NCBI GenBank assembly: GCA_041675285.1
Contig: JBAYTZ010000013.1
Coordinates: forward strand, 42,631 to 106,630
Length of the DNA: 64,000 nucleotides
Direction of reading: 5' to 3'
Source of the DNA: Candidatus Delongbacteria bacterium
GTDB lineage: Bacteria; CAIWAD01
Shown here: one piece after another, positions 51,666 to 59,960 of the stretch
Position numbering within the stretch: position 1 is the stretch's first letter
Layout of the letters: every line of letters begins with the position of its first letter
The notes under the pieces: generated by a model
Database searches by the model: none
Told to the model about the DNA's origin: nothing
The model's input: the letters and a program-made list of their open reading frames with translations, nothing else
Position numbers and translations under genes: made by a program

Positions 51666-52039
51666 ACCAATCGCGCCAGACCCAGACCCAGGGCCAGGCT
51701 GAGCAGGCCCACCAGCGGGGGCAGCAGCAGGTTGGCCCCCGCCGCCAGCCACTGGCCGCCCTGCAGGAACTGGCCGCTTTCGAAGATCCAGGTTGAAAAA
51801 GTGGTGAAGGCGCCCAGGAAGCCGATCAGCAGGGGCGCGCGCCAGCCGGGCGGGAGCAGCAGGCGCTGGTCCATCAGGCCCCAGAGGAAGCCGAAGAGCA
51901 GGCAGCCCAGCAGGTTGACGGTGAGCGTGCCCCAGGGAAAGCGCGTGCCGGCCTGCTGCTGGACCAGCCCGGCCAGGCCGTAGCGGGCCAGGGTGCCCAG
52001 GGCGCCGGCCCCGGCCAGCAGCAGGAGCTTCGTCAGCAT
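51662..52039 (-). CDS. crcB: Fluoride channel CrcB/FluC
   Basis: The 125-residue four-helix membrane protein carries GTLARYGLAGLVQQ, GTLTVNLLGCLLFGFLWGL and the pore motif GFLGAFTTFSTWIFES. It forms a dual-topology fluoride exporter. The ATG at 52039 gives a normal CrcB length; its ribosome site is weak. The final codons run into the right tip of the MITE-like element, which provides the TAG stop. I looked for a fluoride riboswitch in the 81-base leader and did not find one. Confidence 0.93.
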   Translation of the reverse strand: MLTKLLLLAGAGALGTLARYGLAGLVQQQAGTRFPWGTLTVNLLGCLLFGFLWGLMDQRLLLPPGWRAPLLIGFLGAFTTFSTWIFESGQFLQGGQWLAAGANLLLPPLVGLLSLALGLGLARLV

Positions 52040-52120
52040 GGCGCGTCCGATCGGCAGAGGATGGGCATGACGTCGAGGTCTCCGTGTCGGGCCGCGGCGG
52101 CGGCAGGTCCACTGGGCAAG

Positions 52121-54424
52121 CTATTTGAGATGGGCCACCCGCAGGCTGGCCGAACCGCGGGAACCGCTGACCCGCAGCAGCAGCAGGCCGGAGGGCAGAG
52201 CCTCCCAGTTCGCGCCGGCCAGCGTGACCGTCCGGTCTGCCGCCCCGCCCGCCGGCAGCTCTTCCTGATGGAGGCGCTGGCCGGCCAGGTTGTAGATCTC
52301 CAGCCGGGCGGGCCCGGCAAAGCCCGTCAGGGTCAGGCGCAGGCCGCCGTTGAAAGGATTGGGCGCCGCGGCCAGCGCCAGTTCGGCCGAGCGGGGCCGC
52401 AAGGCGGGCAGACCCGTGCCGTCGTTGGGCAGGCCAGGGCTGGGGGTCAGGGCCTGCCACGGGCCGGTGACGTCGGGCAGGCGGCCCCAGGCCACGTCGT
52501 CCTGCTGGGGGCCGAAGTCCACCCGGTCCAGCACCGTCAGGCCGTCCACGTCGCTCAGCACCAGGGACTCGCCGTCGCCGCTCAGGCGGAAGCCCGCGTG
52601 CAGGCCGGCCTCTTCTTCCTCGTTGTCGCACCAGATCAGCAGATAGGCGCCGCCGGCCAGTTCGCCCGTGCCGGCGGGAAAGGCCCAGTTGCCCGGGTCG
52701 TCGGGATCGTCGCTCAGGTGCAGGCCGTCCAGCAGCACGGGCTCGCTTCCCGGATTGACCAGCTCGGCCCAGTCCTCGTGATCGCCCGCCGGATCGGTGA
52801 TGCCGTTCTCGTTCAGCGCCAGGAACTCGTTCAGCACCAGCCGGGGCGCGGCGGGCCAGCCCAGTTCCAGCGGCCGCGGCGGGTAGAGGTGCGGGCGGGC
52901 CAGCTCGTCCAGCGCCAGCACCTGCAGTTCCAGGCGCGTGCCGGGCGCCATGGGCGGCAGACCGCCCTGGTAGCGGTCGGCCAGCCGCAGCACCGGAGCC
53001 TGGGCCTCCCCCGTGAAGGACATGGCGCTCTGCTGCCACTCGGTGGCGCCGACCTGACGCCAGCGCAGCCAGCACTCCAGGGAGGCGTCGTGGACGAAGG
53101 CCGCGGCGCTCACGCGCAGGCTGTCGCCGGGCAGCGGCGGCTGCGCGTCCAGGTGATACACCACCGGACCCGCCGACTGCCAGGCCAGCTGCCCGGGCAG
53201 GCTGGCCGCGCGCCGGTCCAGGAACTCGCGCAGGCCGCGCTTGACGTGGGCGTTCTCGTAGTCCACGCCGAAACCCTGGCTGAAATCGTTCATGGTGAAG
53301 CCGTAGTCCAGCGTGCGGAAGGAATCCGTCGCCGCCGCAGGCGTCAGCTGCGTCAGCAACTCGTCCAGCCGGGGCTGCCAGGCGGCGGGCTGCAGGGAGT
53401 GGGTCAGGTGGTGCTCCAGCATGTGGGTGTAGAGGTTGCGCCAGCGCGGCCGGGAGAGCAGGCGGTCCGCCAGGGGCCGGTTGCTGTTCCCGAAGGTGTA
53501 GGGGTTGCGCTGGGACCAGTCCACGCCGAACCAGTCCACGCCGAAGGTGTTGTCGTAGTCGTAGGGGATCAGGGTCATCCGGTCGTCCACCGGGTCGTGA
53601 TACAAGTAGTAGTTGTTGCTCAAGTACCAGTAATCGTCCCAGCCGCCGGTCAGCACGTTGACGGCGAAGTACTCCAGCACGCCGGCCACGTCCAGGTATT
53701 GGTGCAGGGAATCCTCCAGCGCGTTGCCCGAGGTGTCGTGCAGGATGCGGATCAACCGGAAGAGCGCCGAGTAGTCGTCCTCCTCCTCGTTGCTGGTCAG
53801 CTCGTAGACGCGCCGGCCGTCCTGCTCGTGCTTGTAGTCCTCGGGGCTGTCGCCGCGCCAGGCCAGGTCCGCCGGGTAGAGACACTTCCAGAGGTTGCCG
53901 TCTGGATGGGGGAAGTTCTTCTTGAGGAATTCGTCGTCCACGTGCTCCACGGAGACGTAGAGCCCGAAGTAGTCGCCGTTGATCCAGAGCTCGCCGTGGG
54001 AGGCGCGCGAGGCCACGTGGCCGATGCGGCCGAACAGATCGAAGCAGAGCTTGCTGCGCGTGATGCAGGGGTCGTTGTGCTCGCCGTTCAGGTTGAGCTT
54101 GTCCACGCCGTGCACCTCGCGGCCGGGGACGAAGTCGTTGAACGAGATCTTGAAGGACTTCTTCTGCGCGTTGCGGCTGGTGTTGCCGCGCAGGCGCAGG
54201 CCCACGTCCGCCACCTGTTCGTCCAGGTAGAGATTCTGCAGGTGGAGCTGGGCCAGGTGCAGGGAGTCGCTGTCCACGTTGTCGTAGATCCACTGCAGGG
54301 CGACGGGATCGACGCTGACCTCGTAGCGCGCCACCTGGCTGTCGTCGTAGAGCATCCAGGAGTCGTCCTGGGCGCGGGCGCCGCCGTGCAGCAGGCCCAG
54401 CAGGATCAGCAGAAAGAGGGGCAT
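52121..54424 (-). CDS. Secreted CotH-kinase protein with lamin-tail and sorting domains
   Basis: The 767-residue protein has a signal peptide (MPLFLLILLGLLHGGARA), a CotH protein-kinase domain (about 30-400), a beta linker, a lamin-tail (LTD) domain (about 535-650: LVLNEFLALNENGITDPAGDHEDWAELVNPG) and a C-terminal sorting domain (APNPFNGGLRLTLTGFAGPARLEIYNLAGQRL...RVAHLK). CotH marks are VGLRLRGNTSRNAQKKSFKISF, DKLNLNGEHNDPCITRSKLCFDLF, ISVEHVD-like YVSVEHVDDEFL and LIPYDYDNTFGVDW. Secreted CotH kinases phosphorylate extracellular proteins. It starts 271 bases from the divergent MFS gene. Confidence 0.92.
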   Translation of the reverse strand: MPLFLLILLGLLHGGARAQDDSWMLYDDSQVARYEVSVDPVALQWIYDNVDSDSLHLAQLHLQNLYLDEQVADVGLRLRGNTSRNAQKKSFKISFNDFVPGREVHGVDKLNLNGEHNDPCITRSKLCFDLFGRIGHVASRASHGELWINGDYFGLYVSVEHVDDEFLKKNFPHPDGNLWKCLYPADLAWRGDSPEDYKHEQDGRRVYELTSNEEEDDYSALFRLIRILHDTSGNALEDSLHQYLDVAGVLEYFAVNVLTGGWDDYWYLSNNYYLYHDPVDDRMTLIPYDYDNTFGVDWFGVDWSQRNPYTFGNSNRPLADRLLSRPRWRNLYTHMLEHHLTHSLQPAAWQPRLDELLTQLTPAAATDSFRTLDYGFTMNDFSQGFGVDYENAHVKRGLREFLDRRAASLPGQLAWQSAGPVVYHLDAQPPLPGDSLRVSAAAFVHDASLECWLRWRQVGATEWQQSAMSFTGEAQAPVLRLADRYQGGLPPMAPGTRLELQVLALDELARPHLYPPRPLELGWPAAPRLVLNEFLALNENGITDPAGDHEDWAELVNPGSEPVLLDGLHLSDDPDDPGNWAFPAGTGELAGGAYLLIWCDNEEEEAGLHAGFRLSGDGESLVLSDVDGLTVLDRVDFGPQQDDVAWGRLPDVTGPWQALTPSPGLPNDGTGLPALRPRSAELALAAAPNPFNGGLRLTLTGFAGPARLEIYNLAGQRLHQEELPAGGAADRTVTLAGANWEALPSGLLLLRVSGSRGSASLRVAHLK

Positions 54425-54573
54425 GGGGAGGTCCTTGTTTGGATGGCGTCACGAGGCGGCGCCTTGCAGTCTGTCGGGCTTGGGCCTTGGATGGGATTCA
54501 CGCCCATATCGAGACCGGTTCTTCGGAAGTTTCGCTGAGCATACTGGTGGTCTGCGCAAGAAACTTGCGGAAA

Positions 54574-54630
54574 ATCCGGGCCGATAGGGGCGATGAAGAC
54601 CGCCAAGCGACCAAGTCCGACAGGCTGCTA
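54574..54630. repeat. Dispersed intergenic element of about 57 bp, copy 2
   Basis: This is the second copy of the element at 26404-26459, starting CCGGGCCGATAGGGGCGATG and ending near TCCGACAGGCTGCTAG. It lies in the 271-base divergent gap (54425-54695) between the CotH and MFS genes. The rest of that gap shows a short dyad GCAAGAAACTTGC (54556-54568) and nothing else I can name. Confidence 0.6.
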
Positions 54631-54695
54631 GCCACAAGATAAGGTCCGGCGGGGCGGATCGGGCCGTCGTCCGGGTTCACTCCCTACCTTGCGGC

Positions 54696-55940
54696 ATGCG
54701 ATTCACCACCCTGCTGCGCCGCCATCCGGACCTGACCCGCCTCTGGCTGGGGGAGGTGATCTCCCAGGCCGGCGACGCGCTGTTCCAGATCGCCCTGCTT
54801 TGGCTGGTGCTGGACCTGACCGACTCGGCGGGCCTGACGGGCCTGGTGGCCATGAGCGGCTACCTGCCCGTGCTGCTCTTCGGGCTGCTGGCCGGCGCGC
54901 TGGCGGACCGGCTGGACCGGCGGCGCGTGCTGCTGGGCTGCGACCTGGCCCGGGCCGTGCTGGTGCTGGCCATTCCGCTGCTGGCCTCCGCCGGTCTGCT
55001 GAGCGCCCCGCTGCTCGGGCTGATCACCTTCCTGATGGCCGTGTTCACGGCCCACTTCAATCCCACCCGCGACGCGCTGATCCCGGAGCTGGTGCCGGCC
55101 ACGGAGCTGCGCCAGGCCAACACGCTGATCCAGAGCGGCTGGCAGCTGGCCATGCTGGCCGGACCCCTGCTGGCCGGGCTGCTCATCCCGCTCACCGGCG
55201 AGCTGCAGCTGTTCAGCGCCGACGGGCTCAGCTACCTGGCCTCCTTCGCGCTGATCTGGCGCATGCGCCCCGGCCCCCGACTTGCCGCGCCGGAGGCACC
55301 GCCGCGCCCGCCGGCCGGCTCCCTTCGCCACGAGGCGTCCCGCGCGCTGGCCGAGGTCCGCGCCGGACTGGTCCTGGCCCACGGGGACCGCCGGATCCGC
55401 GCCCTGCTCTGGGTCACGGCGGTGGACAACCTGTTCATCATGGGCCCGGCCATCGTGGGCACGCCGCTCTTCGTGCGCCAGGTGCTGGGCGGCGACTCGG
55501 GCACCTACGCCTACCTGATGACGGCCTTCGCCGCGGGCATGCTGGCCGGCAGCCTGCTGCTCCATTGGCTGGGCCGGCACCTGCGGGACAGCCGGCTGCT
55601 GCTCTGGGGCATCGTGCTGGACGGGATCACCTTCCTGCCCCTGCTCTGGGTGACCAGCTTCTGGGGCGCCTGGTGGACCATCGCCATCCACTCGCTGGTG
55701 ATTCCGCTGATCATCATCCCGCGGCCCACGCTGGTGCAGCGGCTGGTGCCCCGGGATTTCCACGGCCGCGTCTTCAGCATGATCAGCGTGGCCGTGACGG
55801 GCTTCAGCGCGCTCTCCGTGGCCCTCACCGGACTGGCAGCGGAGTGGGTGCCGATCCCCGTTATCTTCGGCGCCATCGCGCTGCTGGCCTCGGCCTGCGG
55901 ACTGGCGGGCTGGTCCATCCGCGAATTCCGCGAAGCCTGA
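54696..55940 (+). CDS. MFS exporter (MFS_3/EntS-like)
   Basis: The 414-residue protein has about 12 membrane helices of the MFS_3 type, as in EntS-like exporters: LTRLWLGEVISQAGDALFQIALLWLVLDLT at the N-terminus, LFGLLAGALADRLDRRRVLLGCDLARA (motif A-like), HFNPTRDALIPELVPATELRQANTLIQSGWQLAML and LVPRDFHGRVFSMISVAVTGFSAL. The family exports siderophores, drugs or lipids by proton antiport. The substrate cannot be told from sequence. It starts from a weak ribosome site and is followed after 130 bases by the PorV/PorQ-like gene with its own promoter. Confidence 0.87.
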   Translation: MRFTTLLRRHPDLTRLWLGEVISQAGDALFQIALLWLVLDLTDSAGLTGLVAMSGYLPVLLFGLLAGALADRLDRRRVLLGCDLARAVLVLAIPLLASAGLLSAPLLGLITFLMAVFTAHFNPTRDALIPELVPATELRQANTLIQSGWQLAMLAGPLLAGLLIPLTGELQLFSADGLSYLASFALIWRMRPGPRLAAPEAPPRPPAGSLRHEASRALAEVRAGLVLAHGDRRIRALLWVTAVDNLFIMGPAIVGTPLFVRQVLGGDSGTYAYLMTAFAAGMLAGSLLLHWLGRHLRDSRLLLWGIVLDGITFLPLLWVTSFWGAWWTIAIHSLVIPLIIIPRPTLVQRLVPRDFHGRVFSMISVAVTGFSALSVALTGLAAEWVPIPVIFGAIALLASACGLAGWSIREFREA

Positions 55941-55989
55941 GCGCGCCTGCGGAAGCCTGGCCGCCGCGGGAGTTCCGCACGGAATCCCG

Positions 55990-56018
55990 TTGTATGTTGC
56001 AGGGGCCGTTGATAGAAT
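55990..56018 (+). promoter_or_regulatory. Possible sigma-70 promoter of the PorV/PorQ-like gene
   Basis: TTGTAT (55990-55995) and TAGAAT (56013-56018) are separated by 17 bases. The -10 box matches five of six positions but the -35 only three, so this is a moderate candidate. It would give a leader of about 45 bases. Confidence 0.45.
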
Positions 56019-56070
56019 GGCCCGGCCGGTCTCGCCGCTTCCATCACCCAAGCGCCAAGAGGAATGCCGC

Positions 56071-57018
56071 ATGCTTCCGTCCACCCGCCGATCCTGGATT
56101 CCCTGGCTGCTGGCCGGCGCCCTGGGCGCGGCCCTGGACGCCCGTGCCGCCACCGGTTTCCCGCTGCTGCTCTTCGAGCCGGACTCGCGGGCCGCGGCCC
56201 GGGGCGAGAGCGCGCTGGCCGACGGCCGCGGGCTGGAGGGCTTCCACCAGAACCCCGCCGCCCTGGCCGGTCTGGAGGGCGAGGCCCTGGGACTGCTCTA
56301 CGTGGACCACCTGCAGGATCTTCAGGTGCTGGGCACCAGCTGGGGCACGGACCGCGTGCCGGACTGGCGCCTGGGCCTGTCGCTGCTGCATCTGGACTAC
56401 GGCGACCTGGAAGGTCTGGACGAGCAGGGCCAGTCCACGGGCTCCTTCGACGCCGGCGCGACGCTGCTGCTGGCCGGTGTGGCCCGCCGCCTGCCCGATC
56501 TGTGGGGCGGCCGGCTGGAGGCGGGGCTGCAGGCGGGCTATGCCGGCACGTCGGTGGAGGACGCCTCCGCCAGCGCGCTGCTGGGCAACGCCGGGATCGG
56601 CTGGCAGCGCGGCCAACTCGCACTGGGGGCCAGCGCGCGCAACGTGGGCGTGGTGCTCTCCTCCCTGGGCGAGAGCCAGGACCACCTGCCCCGCTCCCTG
56701 GAGGCGGGCGCCGCCTGGACCCTGGCCCACCTGCCCTTCACCTGGAGCGTGGCCTGGCAGGGCATCCGCGATCGCGATCCCTTCGTCAAACTGGGCGGTG
56801 AATTCCGCGTGGCCCGGCGCTGGCGGCTGGGGCTGGGCTATCAGGTGGAACGCGGCGACGACCGGCTGGGCGGCGTCTCCGGCGAGGGCTCGCGCGGCTT
56901 CTCCGCCGGCCTGGGCGGCAGCCTGCCCCACGGCTTCGAACTGGGCTGGTCCTGGAGTTCCTACGGCGAGCTGGGCTCCCTCAACCGGCTGGCCCTGGTC
57001 TGGCACTACCGGCCATGA
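56071..57018 (+). CDS. PorV/PorQ-family outer-membrane protein
   Basis: The 315-residue protein has a signal peptide (SWIPWLLAGALGAALDARA) and a long beta-barrel. The N-terminal FEPDSRAAARGESALADGRGLEGFHQNPAALAGLEG is the PorV/PorQ (UPF0164) signature, in which the NPA motif and the preceding R..(M/R)GE..(A/A)L segment are conserved. In Bacteroidota such proteins are part of, or attach cargo to, the type IX secretion system. AAGAGGA lies 7 bases before the ATG at 56071. Its stop overlaps the next gene by ATGA. Confidence 0.83.
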   Translation: MLPSTRRSWIPWLLAGALGAALDARAATGFPLLLFEPDSRAAARGESALADGRGLEGFHQNPAALAGLEGEALGLLYVDHLQDLQVLGTSWGTDRVPDWRLGLSLLHLDYGDLEGLDEQGQSTGSFDAGATLLLAGVARRLPDLWGGRLEAGLQAGYAGTSVEDASASALLGNAGIGWQRGQLALGASARNVGVVLSSLGESQDHLPRSLEAGAAWTLAHLPFTWSVAWQGIRDRDPFVKLGGEFRVARRWRLGLGYQVERGDDRLGGVSGEGSRGFSAGLGGSLPHGFELGWSWSSYGELGSLNRLALVWHYRP

Positions 57019-57551
57019 ATGCCGAGGCGCCCCAGGAGGAGGCCCGGCGGCGGGCCGCGTCCCTCTGGTACGAGCGTTTCGAGCGGCGCCGGCAGCAGCT
57101 GACGCCCTCGCCCGGCCGCCTGCGCGCGCTGCAGCTGCTCTTCCTGGGTCTGGCCGTGGCCATCGCGGTGATCGGGCTGAGCCAGCGTGGTGAGCGCCTG
57201 CAGCAGGTGATGGGCGCCGCGGAGAGTCGAACGGATTGGCCTGCCGTGCTCAGCCGCGAGCTGGAACTGGACGAGGCCGCGGGCCAGCGCTTCTTTCCGC
57301 TCTGGGAGCAGTGGCGGCGCCAGGAGGCCCGACAGGGCGCCGAGCGGGCCGCCTTGTTGGAGAAGCTGGAGCCCCTCACGCGCGAGCACAGCGACCTGAA
57401 CCTCGAGCAGGAGCGACTACTGGAGGCCGTCCAGCTGCTGGAGCAGCAGCGCCTGCAGGCCCGCGCCGACCTGCTGGGCAAGGTCCGCGAACAACTGGGC
57501 CTCTGGCGCAGCGCCCGGCTGGCCGTCCTGCTGGAAACCCCGCCCGACTGA
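57015..57551 (+). CDS. Single-membrane-helix protein with Spy/CpxP-like helical domain
   Basis: The 178-residue protein has a cytoplasmic N-terminus (1-38), one membrane helix (about 39-57, LQLLFLGLAVAIAVIGL) and a long helical periplasmic region (ELDEAAGQRFFPLWEQWRRQEARQGAERAALLEKLEPLTREHSDL...). The pattern resembles Spy/CpxP-like or sensor-type proteins often encoded near anti-sigma genes in related phyla, but the LTxxQ motif is not clear. It is coupled to the PorV/PorQ-like gene, which hints at a role in envelope or secretion quality control. Function is not assigned. Confidence 0.7.
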   Translation: MNAEAPQEEARRRAASLWYERFERRRQQLTPSPGRLRALQLLFLGLAVAIAVIGLSQRGERLQQVMGAAESRTDWPAVLSRELELDEAAGQRFFPLWEQWRRQEARQGAERAALLEKLEPLTREHSDLNLEQERLLEAVQLLEQQRLQARADLLGKVREQLGLWRSARLAVLLETPPD

Positions 57552-57582
57552 GCATCCGCCCCTTCCCGACCCCCCACGAAAA

Positions 57583-57600
57583 AGCCGGCTGACGCCGGCT
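57583..57600. terminator. Bidirectional intrinsic terminator
   Basis: AGCCGGC (57583-57589) pairs with GCCGGCT (57594-57600) around TGAC. On the minus strand it is followed by TTTTCG (a T run of five with the stem end), serving the gene ending at 57625. On the plus strand it is followed by CTGTCTTGTCT, serving the gene ending at 57551. Confidence 0.75.
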
Positions 57601-57624
57601 CTGTCTTGTCTGCTGCGAAGCCCG

Positions 57625-58056
57625 CTAGCGGAACATGGCCTTGATGCTGCCCCAGGTGGCTTCCACCGTGGAGAACTGGAAACTCACGGCCAGGGGCGAG
57701 GACTGGGCGGCCAGTCGTCCGCCGGAGGGCAGGACGTAATAGAGCCGGTAGTAATAGACCTGCTCGATGTCCGTGAAGCGGTCCCGCGAGCCGCCCGCCG
57801 AATTCAGCCCCGGATGGTCCAGCAGCGAATACTCCAGCGCGCCGTTCACCAGCACGCGCTCCCCCAGCAATTGGTAGTGCTCGTCGTCGGTGGAGCGCTC
57901 CACCTCGAAGGAGGCCACGCCCTGCACGCTGTCCACGCGCCAGCGTAGTTCCACCGTCTGCTCGTCCAGCACGTCCCCGCTGAATTGCAGCAGGGAGGCC
58001 GCCAGCGCGAGCAGGGGCATGAGCAGAATCAGGCTGAGGGAAAACAGACGCTTCAT
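57625..58056 (-). CDS. Small secreted FN3-like protein
   Basis: The 143-residue protein has a signal peptide (MKRLFSLSLILLMPLLALA) and one beta-sandwich domain: LDEQTVELRWRVDSVQGVASFEVERSTDDEHYQLLGE...VYYYRLYYVLPSGG, an FN3-like pattern common in sorted proteins of FCB bacteria. It ends TWGSIKAMFR without a PNPFN tail. It may be a periplasmic partner or a reduced cargo. The gap 58057-58288 upstream (232 bases) shows no clear promoter or repeat. Confidence 0.72.
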   Translation of the reverse strand: MKRLFSLSLILLMPLLALAASLLQFSGDVLDEQTVELRWRVDSVQGVASFEVERSTDDEHYQLLGERVLVNGALEYSLLDHPGLNSAGGSRDRFTDIEQVYYYRLYYVLPSGGRLAAQSSPLAVSFQFSTVEATWGSIKAMFR

Positions 58057-58288
58057 GGACCACTTATCGACTTGGTTGACCCGAGTCTACTGCTCCCGGG
58101 CGGGTCAGGCAACTCTTGTTTCGCTCCCCGCCAGCAATTCGGGATTCCGTCCTCGCTGCAGGATAGCCGCCCCCCGGGGCCGCCTCCGCCACCGTGGACC
58201 CGCTGCTCCGCTGGACGGCGTCCGCAACTCACCGCCGATTCCCGCCGCCCACCGCATCCCGGATCCGCCCACGGGCGTTGACCGGCGA

Positions 58289-59128
58289 CTACTTGGAAAG
58301 TTCGAGCAGGGCGTCCCGGTAGGCCTCGCTGCGCTGGGGATCCAGGCTGTCCAGCCGGCTCAGGCGCTGGAGGCCGTCCACGTCCCGGCCCTGGACCAGG
58401 ATCTCGACCAGGGAGCGGGAATTGGCCTTGAACCAGGGGGCCAGCTGGGTGGGGTTGTCGATGCGCTCCGCCAGTTCCAGCGCCAGACGCACGGCCTTCC
58501 AGGCGTCATAAGGGCTGTTCTGCTTGGAACGGAACCACCAGGCCGTGTGGGTGACCCAGCGCAGGGTGCGGAAATCCTTGTTGCGCATGTCCAGCAGGCG
58601 TTCGAGGCGCTCGTTGCGCTCGTCCCAGCCGTCCTGCTGCTCGCTGAACATGGCCTGGCTGCCCAGGCGCCGGGCGCGCTCGAACATGGGCGTGCCGCCG
58701 AACTCGGCCAGTTTGTCGTATTCGTACCCGATCACCAGCAGGACGTGGAAGTCGAGCATGCTGAGGAAGGAGTCGAAGTTGTCTTCGTCGTGCTCGAAAC
58801 GGCCTTCGGGAATCCGGAAGCGCCAGAGGCCCTCGTCGATGCTGAAGTCGCCCTTGTTGCCGCCGGCGAACAGGCCCATGTACTCCGTGGCCGAGCCGCC
58901 CTCCATGGCGTTGCGGACCTGGATGGCCAGCGGGATGCGCAGAGTCAGGGTGGTCTCCTCCGGGTCCCAGTCCACGCTGTTCAGGTAGTCGGTCAGGCGG
59001 GTTTCCAGATCGAAGAGCTCGGCCCGCTGGTCGGGCGTGAGCTGGATGAGGTTGAGGTTGAGCTCCGGCACCACCGTCAACGCCAACGCGGAAGGCAGCC
59101 AGAGCAGCAGGGCAAGCCAGAAACGCAC
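58289..59128 (-). CDS. DUF4835 (PorD-like) type IX secretion-associated protein
   Basis: The 279-residue protein has a signal peptide (RFWLALLLWLPSALA), then the DUF4835 pattern ELNLNLIQLTPDQRAELFDLETRLTDYLNSVDWDPEE, NFDSFLSMLDFHVLLVIGYEYDKLAEFGGTPMFERARRLGSQA, DGWDERNERLERLLDMRNKDFRTLRWVTHTAWWFRSK. The order of conserved Trp, Tyr-Asp, GGTP and NR residues matches PorD, a protein tied to type IX secretion in Bacteroidota. The start is taken as GTG at 59128 behind GGAGG; a longer frame reaches 59161. Divergent from the gene at 59139 with a shared palindromic ribosome site. Confidence 0.8.
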   Translation of the reverse strand: MRFWLALLLWLPSALALTVVPELNLNLIQLTPDQRAELFDLETRLTDYLNSVDWDPEETTLTLRIPLAIQVRNAMEGGSATEYMGLFAGGNKGDFSIDEGLWRFRIPEGRFEHDEDNFDSFLSMLDFHVLLVIGYEYDKLAEFGGTPMFERARRLGSQAMFSEQQDGWDERNERLERLLDMRNKDFRTLRWVTHTAWWFRSKQNSPYDAWKAVRLALELAERIDNPTQLAPWFKANSRSLVEILVQGRDVDGLQRLSRLDSLDPQRSEAYRDALLELSK

Positions 59129-59141
59129 GAGGACCTCCGTG
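59126..59141. promoter_or_regulatory. Back-to-back Shine-Dalgarno sites between divergent GTG starts
   Basis: The sequence reads CAC-GAGGACCTCC-GTG. On the plus strand GAGGA lies 5 bases before the GTG at 59139; on the minus strand GGAGG lies 5 bases before the GTG at 59128. The two start codons are only 10 bases apart, so promoters must lie within the opposite genes and the two leader RNAs would overlap. Confidence 0.6.
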
Positions 59142-59960
59142 AACCGCGCACAGTGTATCAAATGCCGGCCGTGGCCGCTGATTCTGCTGGCCGGCCTGGC
59201 CGGTCTCGCTCCCGCCGCCCCCGGCGCGGCCCTGCGCTCCAGCCGGGCGCGGGATCCCTGGCTGCACGCGGCCTGGAGCCTGGACAGCCTGCCCGGGCCG
59301 GCGGTCCTCTTCGAGGGCGGGCTGGCTGCGCGCCGGGCCGGCTTCTGGCTGGGGTCGCGGCGACTCTACGGTCTGCGCGAGTTGTCCAGCGTCGCCCTGG
59401 CCGGCGTGCTGCCGACGGAGTGGGGCAGCTGGCAGGCCGGCGGGCACCTGTTGACGGCGGGCGAGTGGCAAGAGGGCCAGTTCCTGCTGGACTGGCAGCC
59501 GCCCGGCACGCGGCCGTTGCAGGTCGGGGCGGGGTTGGAACTGCGCCGGGTCGCCGCGGGCGACTGGTCGGCCCGGGCGGGCTGGCTGCGCGCTCTGGCG
59601 GACTGGCGCCAAGGTCCCCTGCGGCTGGGCGGCTGCCTGGCCCTGCCGCTGCCCGGTTCGGAGCCGATCCCGGAGTGCCGGGTGAGCGCGCGCAGCCTGG
59701 CGGCGGGCTGGCGGCTCACACGCACCTGGGCCCTGGCCTGGGCCTGGGAACAAGAGGGGACGGAGCGCAGCGAGCAGCTGGGGCTGGTCTGGGAGACCCC
59801 CGGCCAGGGCCTGGCCGCCACGTGGCGCACCGGTCGGGGCTGGGAGCTGGCCGGCCGGCTGCGCTGGCGGACTCTCAGTCTAAGCGCCTCGTGGTGGAGC
59901 CATCCCGTGCTGCCGCCCACGCCCGCCTGGGGCCTGACCTGGCAGCGGGAGGAGCCATGA
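59139..59960 (+). CDS. Predicted secreted or outer-membrane protein, unknown
   Basis: The 273-residue protein begins with a signal-like N-terminus (KCRPWPLILLAGLAGLAPAAPGAA) and is then rich in short alternating strands (LFEGGLAARRAGFWLGSRRLYGLRELSSVALAGVL, GLELRRVAAGDWSARAGWLRALAD), typical of an outer-membrane barrel. It has many Trp and Arg and no catalytic motif. The start is the GTG at 59139, chosen from the ribosome site and signal peptide, as no ATG fits. Its stop overlaps the next gene by ATGA, so the two probably act together. Confidence 0.68.
   Translation: MNRAQCIKCRPWPLILLAGLAGLAPAAPGAALRSSRARDPWLHAAWSLDSLPGPAVLFEGGLAARRAGFWLGSRRLYGLRELSSVALAGVLPTEWGSWQAGGHLLTAGEWQEGQFLLDWQPPGTRPLQVGAGLELRRVAAGDWSARAGWLRALADWRQGPLRLGGCLALPLPGSEPIPECRVSARSLAAGWRLTRTWALAWAWEQEGTERSEQLGLVWETPGQGLAATWRTGRGWELAGRLRWRTLSLSASWWSHPVLPPTPAWGLTWQREEP

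Noticed and set aside
52040..52120. Fluoride riboswitch upstream of crcB
   Set aside because: The minus-strand leader has CATGCCCATCCTCTGCC, loosely like part of the motif, but the conserved GGNGATGG helix and the pseudoknot partner are missing.
52121..54424. Spore formation inferred from CotH
   Set aside because: The CotH kinase here is part of a secreted protein with lamin-tail and sorting domains, common in non-spore-forming FCB bacteria. No spore genes are present.
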